Below, in pieces: positions 17,341 to 26,853 of a DNA stretch of 64,000 bases (position 1 is its first letter; each line of letters starts with the position of its first letter). The notes under the pieces are model-generated. The model was not told the DNA's origin. It was given only the letters and a program-made list of their open reading frames with translations, and did no database searches. Location of the stretch: the NCBI GenBank assembly GCA_037624485.1, contig JASJJC010000024.1, forward strand, positions 1-64,000, given 5' to 3'. Made by a program: the position numbers and the translations under genes. Source of the DNA: JAFMKE01 sp037624485 (lineage in GTDB: Bacteria > Bacteroidota > Bacteroidia > Chitinophagales > UBA8649).

Positions 17341-19686
17341 CATAAAAACAAAGTTATAAGAACTAATTGGCAAAATAGTATTTATTGGTTTGTAGGTTTT
17401 ATTTTTCTTGTATCTTTTAGTGCATGTAAAGTTGCCCAATCCGTTTCTGATGGCGAGCATCTCTTGGAAAAGAACAGGGTTAAACTTACGAAAAAGATAA
17501 AAGGTAGTAACATCAATAAAGAGGATATTCCTGGATTAATTATTCAAAAACCAAACACAAAAATGTTTGGTTTAATTGCTCTTCGACTAGGTATCTACAA
17601 TCTCGCTTATGATAAAAAAGAAAACAAGTTTAGATGGTGGCTTAAAAATAAGCTAGGTGAGGCTCCAGTTATTTATAAGGAGGCCGTATCCTCCAAATCT
17701 TCGGAAAATATAAGGCGTTATTTGTTTAATGAAGGCTTCCTAAACAGCCAAGTATCCTATTCTCCCTCGTTCAGTCCAAAAAAAGTAGTGGTTAACTACC
17801 AGATATTCCCAGGCGTGCAATTTACCATTGATAAAATTGTTCTACCCGATGCTGTAAACAACCTCTTAGAGCATGTAAAACAGGTGCAGGAAAACACCTT
17901 GATTGCAAGTAATAATCCTTTTAGTATTAATACCCTAGACGATGAAAGAGCAAGAATCACAACGCACCTCCGAAACATGGGATATTATAATTTTCGGAAG
18001 GATTACATCATATTTGATTTAGATACTAACAATACCTCAAAAAAGGTAGACATTGACATGAGTATAAAAGGTCCTTCACCTGAAACATGGCACCTAAAAT
18101 ATACTATAAACAACATATACGTGCTAACGGATAACTTGGACGTTCAAGATGAAGGTGCAATTTTAGATACCGCAATATACAATGGGATGTACTTTGTCGG
18201 GACGGAAAAAAACTACAAACTAAAGATTATTGCCAATGGAGTTTTTCTAGAAAAAGATCAATACTTCCGACTCGACTCGTATCAAAGTACGCTCAGAAAA
18301 TTAGCTAATTATGGGACATTTAAGTTTGTAGATATTCAGTTTAAACCATTAATAAAAGATGGTAATAATTACTTGGATGCATTTATCTATTTGACCTCTT
18401 CCAAAAAGCAAGTCATATCTGTAGATGTGGAAGCTCGACATAATTTCATTGGTCTTGCTGGGGCCTCTGCGGGCGTAACCTATCAAAACAAGAATTTATC
18501 GCGCGCTGCAGATATGTTTGAGTTTAAAGTCTCCTCAGGAATTGAGTTTAATGCGGGTAATGGACAAACTACTTTAGTCAATAATGCAGATGTAATCGTT
18601 GAAACCAATTATTACCTCAATAGATTCTTGGTGCCATTCCCATTGAAAAAAACTTCGAAGTATAACAATGTTAAGACTCGTTTCTCCTTGCAATATAACT
18701 ATGAACGAAGAATTCAATTTTATTCCTTGCACAGTAATACCTTTAACTTTGGCTACGAATGGAATGAGTCAGCCAATAAAAAGCATATTTATAACCCTAT
18801 ATCAGCAACGGTTTTCTTTTTACCGGAAAAAAATGTTTCATCCGATTTTAGAGATAGAATTAATGAAATACCATCGCTCGCAAGAAGCTTTGAAGAGCAG
18901 TTAATTTTGGGTTCTAATTATACTTTTTTTTACAACAATAAAAAATCCGAAAGTGACCGTTCATACCTTTTGTTTAAAGGAAACATTGCTTTAGCCGGAA
19001 ATTTAATACACGGCATAGTAGCTTTAAGCAAACAAGCGAAAAACAATCCAACTCCGTATAGCTTGTTTAATCAAGAATACTCTCAATTTGCTCGGTTTGA
19101 GGCTAACATTATTCATAACTTTAGCATTGGCAAGCATTCGAGTCTCAACTCCAGATTCAATACCGGAGTTATTGTCCCTTTTGGAAATTCCACGGTAGCG
19201 CCTTATTTCCAGCAATTCTATGTAGGTGGATCAAATAGTATTCGAGCATTTCGATTACGTGCATTGGGACCAGGGACCTATTCAGATGAGGCAAATATTG
19301 ACAATCCTAATTTTTTCTTCGATCAAGCGGGTGATTTCAAACTTGAAGGGAATGCCGAATTAAGATTTGATATATATAAATTCTTCAAAGGAGCCTTGTT
19401 TGTGGATGCAGGAAATGTATGGTTACTCAAGCAAGACCCCGACCGTGAAGGCGGGACCCTTCGCAAAGGGAATTTTCTTAATGCGATAGCCATAGGTGCT
19501 GGTTTTGGGCTAAGATTAGATTTTGATTATTTTGTAATTCGAACAGATTTTGCTTTACCATTAATTGATCCACGCTTTGATGACTCGCGTAAGTATCCAC
19601 TCAATGACTTTAAGTTTAGCTTTGGTAAAGAAAGTTGGTTTAGAAAAAACAGTATTTTTCATCTTGCCATTGGATATCCATTTTAG
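17305..19686 (+). CDS. tamL: BamA/TamA-like outer-membrane lipoprotein, TamL type
   Basis: A 793-residue Omp85-family protein. The N-terminus has a hydrophobic segment ending FLVSFSAC, so Cys41 looks lipidated; this is the hallmark of TamL, the Bacteroidota BamA-like lipoprotein thought to work with TamB in outer-membrane assembly. POTRA-like segments follow (residues about 100-380, e.g. FNEGFLNSQVSYSPSF and TLRKLANYGTFKFV). Then comes a C-terminal 16-strand barrel with the Omp85 signature around QQFYVGGSNSIRAFRLRALGPG and terminal aromatic strands (FHLAIGYPF). The start at 17305 gives an unusually long N-region and overlaps the divergent gene, but no other ATG, GTG or TTG precedes the signal segment closely enough. 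No tamB is in the window. Confidence 0.88.
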   Translation: MFNLCTTNFIEHHKNKVIRTNWQNSIYWFVGFIFLVSFSACKVAQSVSDGEHLLEKNRVKLTKKIKGSNINKEDIPGLIIQKPNTKMFGLIALRLGIYNLAYDKKENKFRWWLKNKLGEAPVIYKEAVSSKSSENIRRYLFNEGFLNSQVSYSPSFSPKKVVVNYQIFPGVQFTIDKIVLPDAVNNLLEHVKQVQENTLIASNNPFSINTLDDERARITTHLRNMGYYNFRKDYIIFDLDTNNTSKKVDIDMSIKGPSPETWHLKYTINNIYVLTDNLDVQDEGAILDTAIYNGMYFVGTEKNYKLKIIANGVFLEKDQYFRLDSYQSTLRKLANYGTFKFVDIQFKPLIKDGNNYLDAFIYLTSSKKQVISVDVEARHNFIGLAGASAGVTYQNKNLSRAADMFEFKVSSGIEFNAGNGQTTLVNNADVIVETNYYLNRFLVPFPLKKTSKYNNVKTRFSLQYNYERRIQFYSLHSNTFNFGYEWNESANKKHIYNPISATVFFLPEKNVSSDFRDRINEIPSLARSFEEQLILGSNYTFFYNNKKSESDRSYLLFKGNIALAGNLIHGIVALSKQAKNNPTPYSLFNQEYSQFARFEANIIHNFSIGKHSSLNSRFNTGVIVPFGNSTVAPYFQQFYVGGSNSIRAFRLRALGPGTYSDEANIDNPNFFFDQAGDFKLEGNAELRFDIYKFFKGALFVDAGNVWLLKQDPDREGGTLRKGNFLNAIAIGAGFGLRLDFDYFVIRTDFALPLIDPRFDDSRKYPLNDFKFSFGKESWFRKNSIFHLAIGYPF
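17349..17356 (-). promoter_or_regulatory. candidate -7 element (TAACTTTG) of the SpoU-type gene
   Basis: An exact TAnnTTTG match on the minus strand, only 5-8 bp before the paired ATG codons at 17343/17340. If used, the mRNA would be leaderless or nearly so. Confidence 0.4.
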
Positions 19687-19740
19687 AAGAAACTATAATT
19701 TTAAGAATAAATTAATCGAATATCCTACCTTAGCGATAAG

Positions 19741-20763
19741 ATGAATTTAAACCTAGATCCAGATAAAGATAAGCTTAAACCTGAAGAGCTCGATATAGAC
19801 CGAGCTTTGCGTCCTAAAAGATTTAAAGATTTTGAGGGGCAAGAGAAAATAATGGACAATCTTGAGGTTTTTGTGCAAGCCGCTATCCTAAGAGAAGAGG
19901 CACTTGACCATGTCTTACTCCATGGTCCACCTGGATTAGGCAAAACTACTTTATCGCATATTATTGCTTCAGAGATGGGAGTCAATGTGAAAATTACTTC
20001 GGGCCCAGTGCTTGAAAAGCCAGGAGACCTGGCTGGACTGCTCACCAACTTGGATGACAATGATGTACTATTTATCGATGAAATCCATCGTTTAAGTCCT
20101 GTTATTGAGGAATATTTATATTCTGCCATGGAGGATTATCGAATAGATATTATGATTGATACAGGACCGAATGCACGTTCTGTTCAAATCGAATTAGCCC
20201 CCTTCACTTTGATAGGAGCAACTACCCGTTCGGGCTTATTGACGGCTCCGCTTCGCAGCAGATTTGGTATTACATTGCGTATGGAGTACTATGATATTCA
20301 TACTCTAGCTGGCATTGTTGAGCGAAGCGCTAAAATCTTAGCTATTGGCATAGACTCAAAAGCTGCAAGTGAAATTTCGAGAAGAAGCAGAGGAACACCT
20401 CGGATTGCTAATTTGTTGCTTAAACGAATACGAGATTTCGCACAAATAAAAGGAGATGGCAGAATAACCATGGATATAGCCAAATTTGGATTGAATGCTC
20501 TAAATGTGGATGAAAACGGTTTGGATGATATGGATAATAGAATTCTGCAAACGATATTAGAAAAATTTAATGGTGGTCCAGTAGGATTAAGTACTATTGC
20601 CACTGCGGTAAGCGAAGATTCAGGTACAATTGAAGAGGTTTATGAACCTTTTTTGATTCAAGAAGGCTATCTCAAACGGACCCCTCGTGGTAGAGAGATT
20701 ACGGTAAAAACCTTTAAACATTTCGGTAAAAACCCTCCGGCTAGTGCCGAATCTTTATTTTAG
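19741..20763 (+). CDS. ruvB: Holliday junction branch-migration ATPase RuvB
   Basis: A 340-residue AAA+ motor that with RuvA drives Holliday junction migration during recombination repair. Walker A is GPPGLGKT (62-69), Walker B is LFIDEIH (D113, E114). The family-specific RALRPKRFKDFEGQ N-terminus, sensor 1 (LIGATTRSG), the arginine-finger region (LRSRFG) and the C-terminal winged-helix DNA-binding domain (EPFLIQEGYLKRTPRGR) are all present. It begins 54 bp after tamL on the same strand, and the bestrophin gene follows 15 bp later, so at least the last two are co-transcribed. A weak -7-like TACCTTAG lies at 19726-19733. Confidence 0.97.
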   Translation: MNLNLDPDKDKLKPEELDIDRALRPKRFKDFEGQEKIMDNLEVFVQAAILREEALDHVLLHGPPGLGKTTLSHIIASEMGVNVKITSGPVLEKPGDLAGLLTNLDDNDVLFIDEIHRLSPVIEEYLYSAMEDYRIDIMIDTGPNARSVQIELAPFTLIGATTRSGLLTAPLRSRFGITLRMEYYDIHTLAGIVERSAKILAIGIDSKAASEISRRSRGTPRIANLLLKRIRDFAQIKGDGRITMDIAKFGLNALNVDENGLDDMDNRILQTILEKFNGGPVGLSTIATAVSEDSGTIEEVYEPFLIQEGYLKRTPRGREITVKTFKHFGKNPPASAESLF

Positions 20764-20778
20764 TAAAAACATCAACAA

Positions 20779-21648
20779 ATGCTTCAATACGATAATAAAA
20801 ACTGGTTCAGCTTCATCTTTAGACATGGAAGTAAACATGTAGATGGAATGTGGTGGAGTATGCTCTTTATGGGACTAATGACAAGTGCCTTAATTTATGT
20901 AAATGAACATACAGCATGGCTTCATTTTGAAATCAGTACCACATTTCATACGGTTTTGGGCTTAGTTCTTGGTCTTCTGCTTGTTTTTAGAACAAATAGT
21001 GCCTATGATCGATGGTGGGAAGGACGAAAACAATTAGGCGCTTTGGTAAATACTACTCGAAATTTAGCACTTAAAGTCAAAACATATGCTCAAGAAGCCA
21101 ATCCAGCTTTAAGCGAGGAAACCTTGAATCTAATTTATGCCTTTGCATTTAGTATGAAAGAGCACCTCCGTGAAGAAGATTTCTCAAGTATCTTTCAGGA
21201 GATTCCAACCACCTTTTTGAGCGATTTTAAGAAATTTAATCACAAGCCTAATTTTGTTTTAGGTAAAATTGCTAAGAATTTACATCAGCTTTTTAGTGAG
21301 GGCACAATTAATGGTGAACAGTTAATTATACTAGAAAAGGAAGCTAATGCATTAATCAACATATTGGGCGCATGCGAAAGAATAAAAAACACACCCATAC
21401 CCATGGCTTATGCCTTGCATCTTAAGCGCGTATTGCTCATCTATGCCTTAACCTTGCCTTTTGGCTTTGTAGGTCAATTAGGTTGGGTGGCTATTCCCAT
21501 GGTTCTGATTGTGTTCTATACCATGGTTGGGATAGAGTTGATTGGAGAAGAGATTGAAGACCCTTTTGGTCTCGATGAAAATGATCTGCCTGTAAATGAA
21601 TTATGCAATAAGATCAAGGCGAATATTTTAGAAATCAGCAAGTACTAA
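20779..21648 (+). CDS. bestrophin-family anion channel (UPF0187)
   Basis: A 289-residue inner-membrane protein of the bacterial bestrophin family, pentameric channels that pass anions or small cations. Diagnostic strings are FHTVLGLVLGLLLVFRTNSAYDRWWEGR (split here as helix 2 and the RTNSAYDRWWEGR motif), FGFVGQLGWVAIPM for the late helices, and EIEDPFGLDENDLP near the C-terminus. About four membrane helices are predicted. Its ATG is 15 bp after ruvB, suggesting an operon by proximity; no functional link to recombination is evident. Confidence 0.9.
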   Translation: MLQYDNKNWFSFIFRHGSKHVDGMWWSMLFMGLMTSALIYVNEHTAWLHFEISTTFHTVLGLVLGLLLVFRTNSAYDRWWEGRKQLGALVNTTRNLALKVKTYAQEANPALSEETLNLIYAFAFSMKEHLREEDFSSIFQEIPTTFLSDFKKFNHKPNFVLGKIAKNLHQLFSEGTINGEQLIILEKEANALINILGACERIKNTPIPMAYALHLKRVLLIYALTLPFGFVGQLGWVAIPMVLIVFYTMVGIELIGEEIEDPFGLDENDLPVNELCNKIKANILEISKY

Positions 21649-21704
21649 GTGAATTCTAAGATTGTATACAGTCCTCAGTAAATATATTGATACAAGCTAC
21701 TCGC

Positions 21705-23387
21705 TTACAATTTTGATTCAACTATTCTTAAAATCTCATCCTCCGCCTCTTGAGCTGAAGAAGCTATTTTAGCTGCTTTCCCTAAGATATCGGTTTTAAA
21801 TACTTCATCTTTCAAATCAGCAACATTAATCTTTACATTTAAATAAGCGCCTAACACCGCACTTCGCGCGCTCAAGGCACCTACCCCAGCGTCACTTACT
21901 GAATTCGGATTACCATTAAGAGCCATTTCTTTTAACAAATCAAATGAGGCAAAAGATGTTTCCATTACCTGATAAGGAATTTCAATGGCATATTTTGTAG
22001 CATCCTGAATAGCTTGACTTCGTATAGCCTTTTCCTCCGTCGAACTTTTTGGCAATTTAAAAGCATCCATTATTAAATTGAAGGAATTCGTGTCTTCATC
22101 CACAAGCCAAAGTAATTTATCTTTAAGGGCCTGCCCCTTACTTGCCCATTCAGAAAATTCACTCCAACGATCATCCCAACCCCTTTTATGTGAAGAAAGA
22201 TTAGCCACCATCGTTCCCAATGAAACACCAAGAGCTCCTAAATAGGCAGCAATACTTCCTCCACCCGGCGCCGGGCTTTCGCTTGCAGTTTCATTTGCAA
22301 ATGCTTTCAAGTTCATCTTGATTAAAGGTCGAATATCATCCTCACTAATCATGTACTCAATAATATTTTTCTTCGGATCAAAAGGGCTCAATTCATCCAA
22401 GCCCATGCTTTTAACCGCAATTTTAATCAATTCATCTTCACACACACCCGTACTTCTTTCTTGCTTTTCAAGAAAATACTTCCCTGCGTCTAAAATGCTT
22501 TTTAAAGGCACCAAGCCTACGAGTTCACTGCCTGTCACCCGCATTCCTCGCTGATAAGCCGATTGAGCACATTCATCAAAGGCCTTGTGCAACGGGGTGT
22601 CGTTAATATTCGTAATATTCATAGATATTTGCGCCACTCCGTATTCCTCTATGAACCAACCTATAGCTTTCACTCCTTTACAAGTTCCATCAATTCTCAC
22701 AGGATTACCATCCTTATCCAAGACTTTCTTTCCGTTAGGTTTTCCATCTTCCGTTTTAGATCGCCCTTGTTCACGAATATCAAAAGCAATATTATTTGCT
22801 CTTCGCACTGAGGTGGTGTTTAAATTAACATTATAAGCAATGAGGAAGTCTCTAGCACTAATGGCAATATTCCCACTCTTTGCTTGAAAACTAGCGGGGC
22901 CAAAATCAGGTTTCCATGCTGGAATGACTATTTTATCTGCTATACCCTCATATTCCCCCGACCTTACTGTTGCTAAATTTTTCCTATCTAGTTTTGTAGC
23001 CGCATTTTCATATAAATAAACCGGGATATTGAGTTCATTACCTACCCTTTCGCCAAGGGATTTAGCACAAGCTATACAGTCCTCCATTGTAGTATTAGCA
23101 ACTGGGACAAATGGACAAACATCTGTGGCACCAAAACGAGGATGCTCTCCCTTGTGCTTGGACATATCGATAAGCTCTTGTGCTTTTTGAATCAATAAGA
23201 AAGCTGCTTCTACAACCGCATCTGGTTCTCCTACAAAAGTAATAACCGTTCTATTGGTCGCTCTTCCAGGATCTACATCCAGAAGTTTAACCCCTTCTAC
23301 AGTTTCCACTACACTATAAATAGCTTTTATCTTTGCATCATCTCTTCCTTCCGAAATATTGGGAACACACTCTATCAATTTTCTCAT
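21705..23387 (-). CDS. ftcD: bifunctional glutamate formimidoyltransferase / formimidotetrahydrofolate cyclodeaminase
   Basis: A 560-residue fused enzyme that moves the formimino group from formiminoglutamate (a histidine breakdown product) to tetrahydrofolate and then releases ammonia to give methenyl-THF. Residues 1 to about 330 are the transferase (MRKLIECVPNISEGRD, HKGEHPRFGATDVCPFVPV, VGLVPLKSILDAG). From about 350 comes the cyclodeaminase (AFANETASESPAPGGGSIAAYLGALGVS, split by the PGGGS turn). The fused layout resembles the animal enzyme and is common in Bacteroidota. It is monocistronic with a TACATTTG box 24 bp before the ATG; no other hut genes are in the window. Confidence 0.95.
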   Translation of the reverse strand: MRKLIECVPNISEGRDDAKIKAIYSVVETVEGVKLLDVDPGRATNRTVITFVGEPDAVVEAAFLLIQKAQELIDMSKHKGEHPRFGATDVCPFVPVANTTMEDCIACAKSLGERVGNELNIPVYLYENAATKLDRKNLATVRSGEYEGIADKIVIPAWKPDFGPASFQAKSGNIAISARDFLIAYNVNLNTTSVRRANNIAFDIREQGRSKTEDGKPNGKKVLDKDGNPVRIDGTCKGVKAIGWFIEEYGVAQISMNITNINDTPLHKAFDECAQSAYQRGMRVTGSELVGLVPLKSILDAGKYFLEKQERSTGVCEDELIKIAVKSMGLDELSPFDPKKNIIEYMISEDDIRPLIKMNLKAFANETASESPAPGGGSIAAYLGALGVSLGTMVANLSSHKRGWDDRWSEFSEWASKGQALKDKLLWLVDEDTNSFNLIMDAFKLPKSSTEEKAIRSQAIQDATKYAIEIPYQVMETSFASFDLLKEMALNGNPNSVSDAGVGALSARSAVLGAYLNVKINVADLKDEVFKTDILGKAAKIASSAQEAEDEILRIVESKL

Positions 23388-23410
23388 GGTTATTGCTTGG
23401 TTAAGTCAAA

Positions 23411-23418
23411 CAAATGTA
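23411..23418 (-). promoter_or_regulatory. -7 promoter element (TACATTTG) for ftcD
   Basis: An exact TAnnTTTG match on the minus strand, 24 bp before the ftcD ATG. The -33 region has no exact TTTG. Confidence 0.5.
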
Positions 23419-23574
23419 ACAAAATGGAAGTGAAACCTCTACATATTTATTCAAACAAAATACGCTTACTTATTTTCTTTCATTCTGAAATTACCTTTAT
23501 TGTGATGCCAGGTATTTGAGCAAGTAAAACTAGCTAATAAAATCCCTCAACATTTCCTTAACTTCACCGAATAT

Positions 23575-23901
23575 ATGGAACAAACTGAATTCTTAGAAAA
23601 AAATGTGTTTATTGATTTAACAAACTTAAAAAAAGGATTGGATAAAGAGACTATCTATAATTTTTCCGAATCAGATTTTGAAATCATCCTTCAACGAGTT
23701 GAATATTTTGGAATTGGTGTCTATAGCATTGAGTCTTGGCTCAATGGAAAAACATATGCTGTTGCTGTGCATGAAAAATTTAAAAAGAAAGCAACAAACC
23801 CACTATGGTACAAAAAAGCGTTTTTAACTTTCAAAACACGCCAACCCGGACTTTCTTTTTCCGCAATATTTAAAGTTTCCAAAAAACTTTTAGCAAGATA
23901 G
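23575..23901 (+). CDS. uncharacterised small cytoplasmic protein
   Basis: A 108-residue frame with normal composition (Lys/Phe-rich, basic C-terminus FKVSKKLLAR) and no signal peptide or membrane helix. I do not recognise the family. A short alpha/beta layout is suggested: an acidic helical N-terminal half (LDKETIYNFSESDFEIILQRV) and a basic C-terminal half with several aromatic residues (NPLWYKKAFLTFKTRQPG). It stands alone between ftcD (divergent, 187 bp away) and the VWA gene (183 bp downstream). It is probably real, because the opposite-strand frame at the same place has no supporting features. Confidence 0.55.
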   Translation: MEQTEFLEKNVFIDLTNLKKGLDKETIYNFSESDFEIILQRVEYFGIGVYSIESWLNGKTYAVAVHEKFKKKATNPLWYKKAFLTFKTRQPGLSFSAIFKVSKKLLAR

Positions 23902-24084
23902 TACTGCTCAATCACTCGTATCTTGAGCGTTCAAGACCATTGGATTCTGGCAGACGAAAACATGCATAATTAATCCATTAAAACGCAGAAATGTTAAGTA
24001 TACTAAATATTCTCTCAAGTATCTTTATTTTAAAGAACAAGAACGCACTTTTAAGTGTTAGGATGATACGAGAGTAGTCAAATT

Positions 24085-25203
24085 ATGTCTGAACATTTAC
24101 GCGCGGGATTCCGCTTCAAACCATACGAAAAACCTTTTCAAACACCCTTCGAGGTTCTCTTTGAAGTATTTAAAGAACTCATCGTCCATACATCTGGTGA
24201 TTTTGATGAGGCTATAGATTGGTTGCGCGAACTAGACACCGAATACAAACTAAGTACCCCGGACTACTCAATCGAGGACTTCATTGAAGATCTTAAAAAG
24301 AAAGGTTACATCCAAGAAGATATTGGCGCAAATGGTGAAAAGGGTATGAGTATTACTGCCAAAACCGAACGAGTAATTCGGCAAGCTGCCTTGGATCAAA
24401 TATTTGGCAAATTAAAGAAAGCAGGAAGTGGCAATCACAAAACTAAAAGTAAAGGCCACGGAGATGAACATACTGGAGACAAGAGAGCCTTCCAATTTGG
24501 TGATAGCATTGATAAAATTGATTTGACCGAAAGCATTAAAAATGCCCAAGTCAACAATGGAGTGGACGGGTTTAAGCTAACTGAAAAAGACTTAGTGGTT
24601 GAAGAAACACAGCTCAAAGCTCAAATGAGCACGGTGTTGATGATTGACATTAGTCATAGTATGATTCTATATGGAGAAGATCGAATTACGCCCGCAAAAA
24701 AAGTAGCGATGGCCTTAACAGAGTTAATAACCACGCGCTATCCGAAAGATACCATAGATATTTTGGTTTTTGGAAATGACGCATGGACTATTCCAATTAA
24801 GGAATTACCCTATCTGCAAGTGGGCCCCTATCACACCAATACCGTCGCGGGTCTTCAACTAGCGATGGATATTTTACGAAGAAAAAGAAATACAAATAAA
24901 CAAATTTTTATGATTACGGACGGCAAACCAAGCTGTGTTCGTGAACGTAATGGAGACTATTATAAAAATAGTAATGGCCTTGACTCGTATATTACCGATA
25001 AATGTTATAATCAAGCAGCCCAGGCTAGAAAGTTGCATATTCCAATTACGACATTCATGATTGCGAGTGATCCGTACCTCCAACAATTTGTCAATAAATT
25101 TACAAAAGCTAACCAAGGAAAGGCATTTTATACCGGGCTGAAAGGTTTAGGTGAAATGATATTTGAAGATTACGAAAACAACAGAAAAAAAAGAATACGA
25201 TGA
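24085..25203 (+). CDS. VWA-domain protein of a chelatase-like AAA/VWA pair
   Basis: A 372-residue soluble protein with a C-terminal von Willebrand A domain. The MIDAS metal site is intact: D188-x-S190-x-S192 in MIDISHSM, a Thr in the HTNTVAG loop and D279 in MITDGKPS. The N-terminal half is helical and charged. The stop overlaps the start of the AAA+ gene (ATGA, 25200-25203), so the two are translationally coupled. This resembles the ChlD-ChlI and MoxR-VWA arrangements, in which the AAA ring remodels a target and the VWA protein recognises it. No tetrapyrrole genes are nearby, so a general chaperone or metal-insertion role is more likely than magnesium chelation. Confidence 0.82.
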   Translation: MSEHLRAGFRFKPYEKPFQTPFEVLFEVFKELIVHTSGDFDEAIDWLRELDTEYKLSTPDYSIEDFIEDLKKKGYIQEDIGANGEKGMSITAKTERVIRQAALDQIFGKLKKAGSGNHKTKSKGHGDEHTGDKRAFQFGDSIDKIDLTESIKNAQVNNGVDGFKLTEKDLVVEETQLKAQMSTVLMIDISHSMILYGEDRITPAKKVAMALTELITTRYPKDTIDILVFGNDAWTIPIKELPYLQVGPYHTNTVAGLQLAMDILRRKRNTNKQIFMITDGKPSCVRERNGDYYKNSNGLDSYITDKCYNQAAQARKLHIPITTFMIASDPYLQQFVNKFTKANQGKAFYTGLKGLGEMIFEDYENNRKKRIR

Positions 25204-26666
25204 GCGAGATAAGCAATATATTGACATTAGGAGCATTGAAGAAAGCAGGCTATCAATCTAAAGGAATCAAGGATGAATTAAGAGACAATCTTCGGAAAAA
25301 AATCATGAATGATGAAACTACCTTTGAAGGAGTTCATGGTTTTGAAAACACCGTTATTCCTGAATTGGAGCGCGCCATATTATCCAGACATAATATTAAT
25401 TTACTTGGGCTGCGTGGTCAGGCAAAAACTCGTCTAGCTAGAAAAATGATTGAATTGCTGGATGAATACATTCCAGTGGTAGCAGGTTCTGAAATCAATG
25501 ATGATCCCTTACAACCTTTATCAAGATTTGCTAAAGACCTAATTGCTGAATATGGAGAAGAAACCCCTATTTCCTGGCTGCACCGATCAGATCGATTCTT
25601 TGAAAAATTAGCTACCCCCGATGTAACTGTAGCTGATTTAATTGGCGATATAGACCCTATAAAAGCGGCTAACTTAAAATTGAGTTATGCTGATGATCGC
25701 GTTATTCATTTTGGCATGATTCCACGCGCTAATCGCTGTATTTTCGTTATCAACGAATTGCCTGATTTACAAGCTCGAATTCAGGTGTCGCTGTTTAATA
25801 TTTTGCAGGAAGGTGATATTCAAATTAGGGGTTTTAAAATACGTTTACCCCTGGACATGCAATTTATTTTTACTGCAAATCCTGAAGACTATACCAACAG
25901 AGGAAGTATCGTTACGCCTTTGAAGGACCGAATAGGATCTCAAATATTAACGCATTATCCAGAAAATGTAGCCATTGCGAGGACCATTACGGAGCAGGAA
26001 GCCAATCTGGATGAAGAGCAAGTTAATCGGGTTTACATTCCCGAACTAGCAAAAGAATTGTTGGAGCAGATAAGTTTTGAAGCTCGTGATAGCGAATACA
26101 TAGATGCGAAAAGTGGCGTAAGTGCACGTTTGAGCATAACTGCCTATGAAAATTTACTAAGTGCTGCTGAAAGAAGAGCATTGATTAACGGAGAAGAAAA
26201 CACCCGTGTTAGATTAAGTGATTTTATGGGTATAATCCCCTCAATTACGGGCAAAGTTGAATTGGTTTACGAAGGCGAACAAGAAGGAGCAGATAAGGTA
26301 GCGCAGATACTTATTGGTTCAGCCATCAAAACACTCTTCCCGAAATACTTCCCTAAAATTGCTAAATTGGAAAAAGAGGATGAAAAAAATGATTACTCTG
26401 CTTTGTTAGAATGGTTTTTCACTAATTCGGATTTTCAATTGTTGGATGATGCCCTAGATGCAGAATATACGGAAACATTGAATAGCCTCTCTCCTCTAGA
26501 GGATTTGCTAAACAAACACCAAGAAAAAGTAAATCAAAAAGACAAACTCTTTTGGAAAGAGTTTATCTTATGGTCACTCGTGGAGTTTAAGAAGCTATCT
26601 AAAGATAGAGTAGCAGAAGGTTATCAGTTTAAAGATTTATTTGGAAGTTATATAAGCAAATTGTAA
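25200..26666 (+). CDS. AAA+ ATPase, ChlI/MoxR-like, with non-canonical P-loop and Walker B
   Basis: A 488-residue partner of the preceding VWA protein. The nucleotide site is unusual. The P-loop reads GLRGQAKT (G70 to T77), with Ala where GxxGxGK(S/T) has its third glycine. Walker B reads IFVINELP, with N185 where Asp is expected and E186 retained. Sensor 1 (FIFTANPEDYTNRG) and the LKDRIGS arginine-finger region look normal, as does the beta-hairpin insert before sensor 1 (LQEGDIQIRGFKIRLP) typical of the ChlI/MoxR clade. The C-terminal ~230 residues are helical. I believe this P-loop form recurs in this subfamily, so it may be a conserved variant and not decay. Confidence 0.82.
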   Translation: MSEISNILTLGALKKAGYQSKGIKDELRDNLRKKIMNDETTFEGVHGFENTVIPELERAILSRHNINLLGLRGQAKTRLARKMIELLDEYIPVVAGSEINDDPLQPLSRFAKDLIAEYGEETPISWLHRSDRFFEKLATPDVTVADLIGDIDPIKAANLKLSYADDRVIHFGMIPRANRCIFVINELPDLQARIQVSLFNILQEGDIQIRGFKIRLPLDMQFIFTANPEDYTNRGSIVTPLKDRIGSQILTHYPENVAIARTITEQEANLDEEQVNRVYIPELAKELLEQISFEARDSEYIDAKSGVSARLSITAYENLLSAAERRALINGEENTRVRLSDFMGIIPSITGKVELVYEGEQEGADKVAQILIGSAIKTLFPKYFPKIAKLEKEDEKNDYSALLEWFFTNSDFQLLDDALDAEYTETLNSLSPLEDLLNKHQEKVNQKDKLFWKEFILWSLVEFKKLSKDRVAEGYQFKDLFGSYISKL

Positions 26667-26853
26667 AGATGTGGAAATATTCAAAAAGCAATCAAAGCGA
26701 CTTGTTTAGCTCCTAAAGATTCAGCTCAAACGTTTTGAACAAGACCACTTAGCTTAAGAGATTAGGCAATTTGCGCAGAAGGTGAAAAATTGTTCGTTTA
26801 TTCTACAAGGAGAACTACCCAATAGATTCAAAACTTAACCGAGGGCAGGCAGG

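Noticed and set aside
19725..20129. A 134-codon minus-strand frame over the start of ruvB, rich in serine.
   Set aside because: It is antisense to the ruvB Walker motifs; Ser/Leu-rich reading is a typical shadow.
24085..26666. Calling the VWA/AAA pair magnesium chelatase (ChlD/ChlI).
   Set aside because: No ChlH or tetrapyrrole genes nearby, the AAA motifs are non-canonical, and the phylum context favours a generic MoxR/chelatase-like pair.
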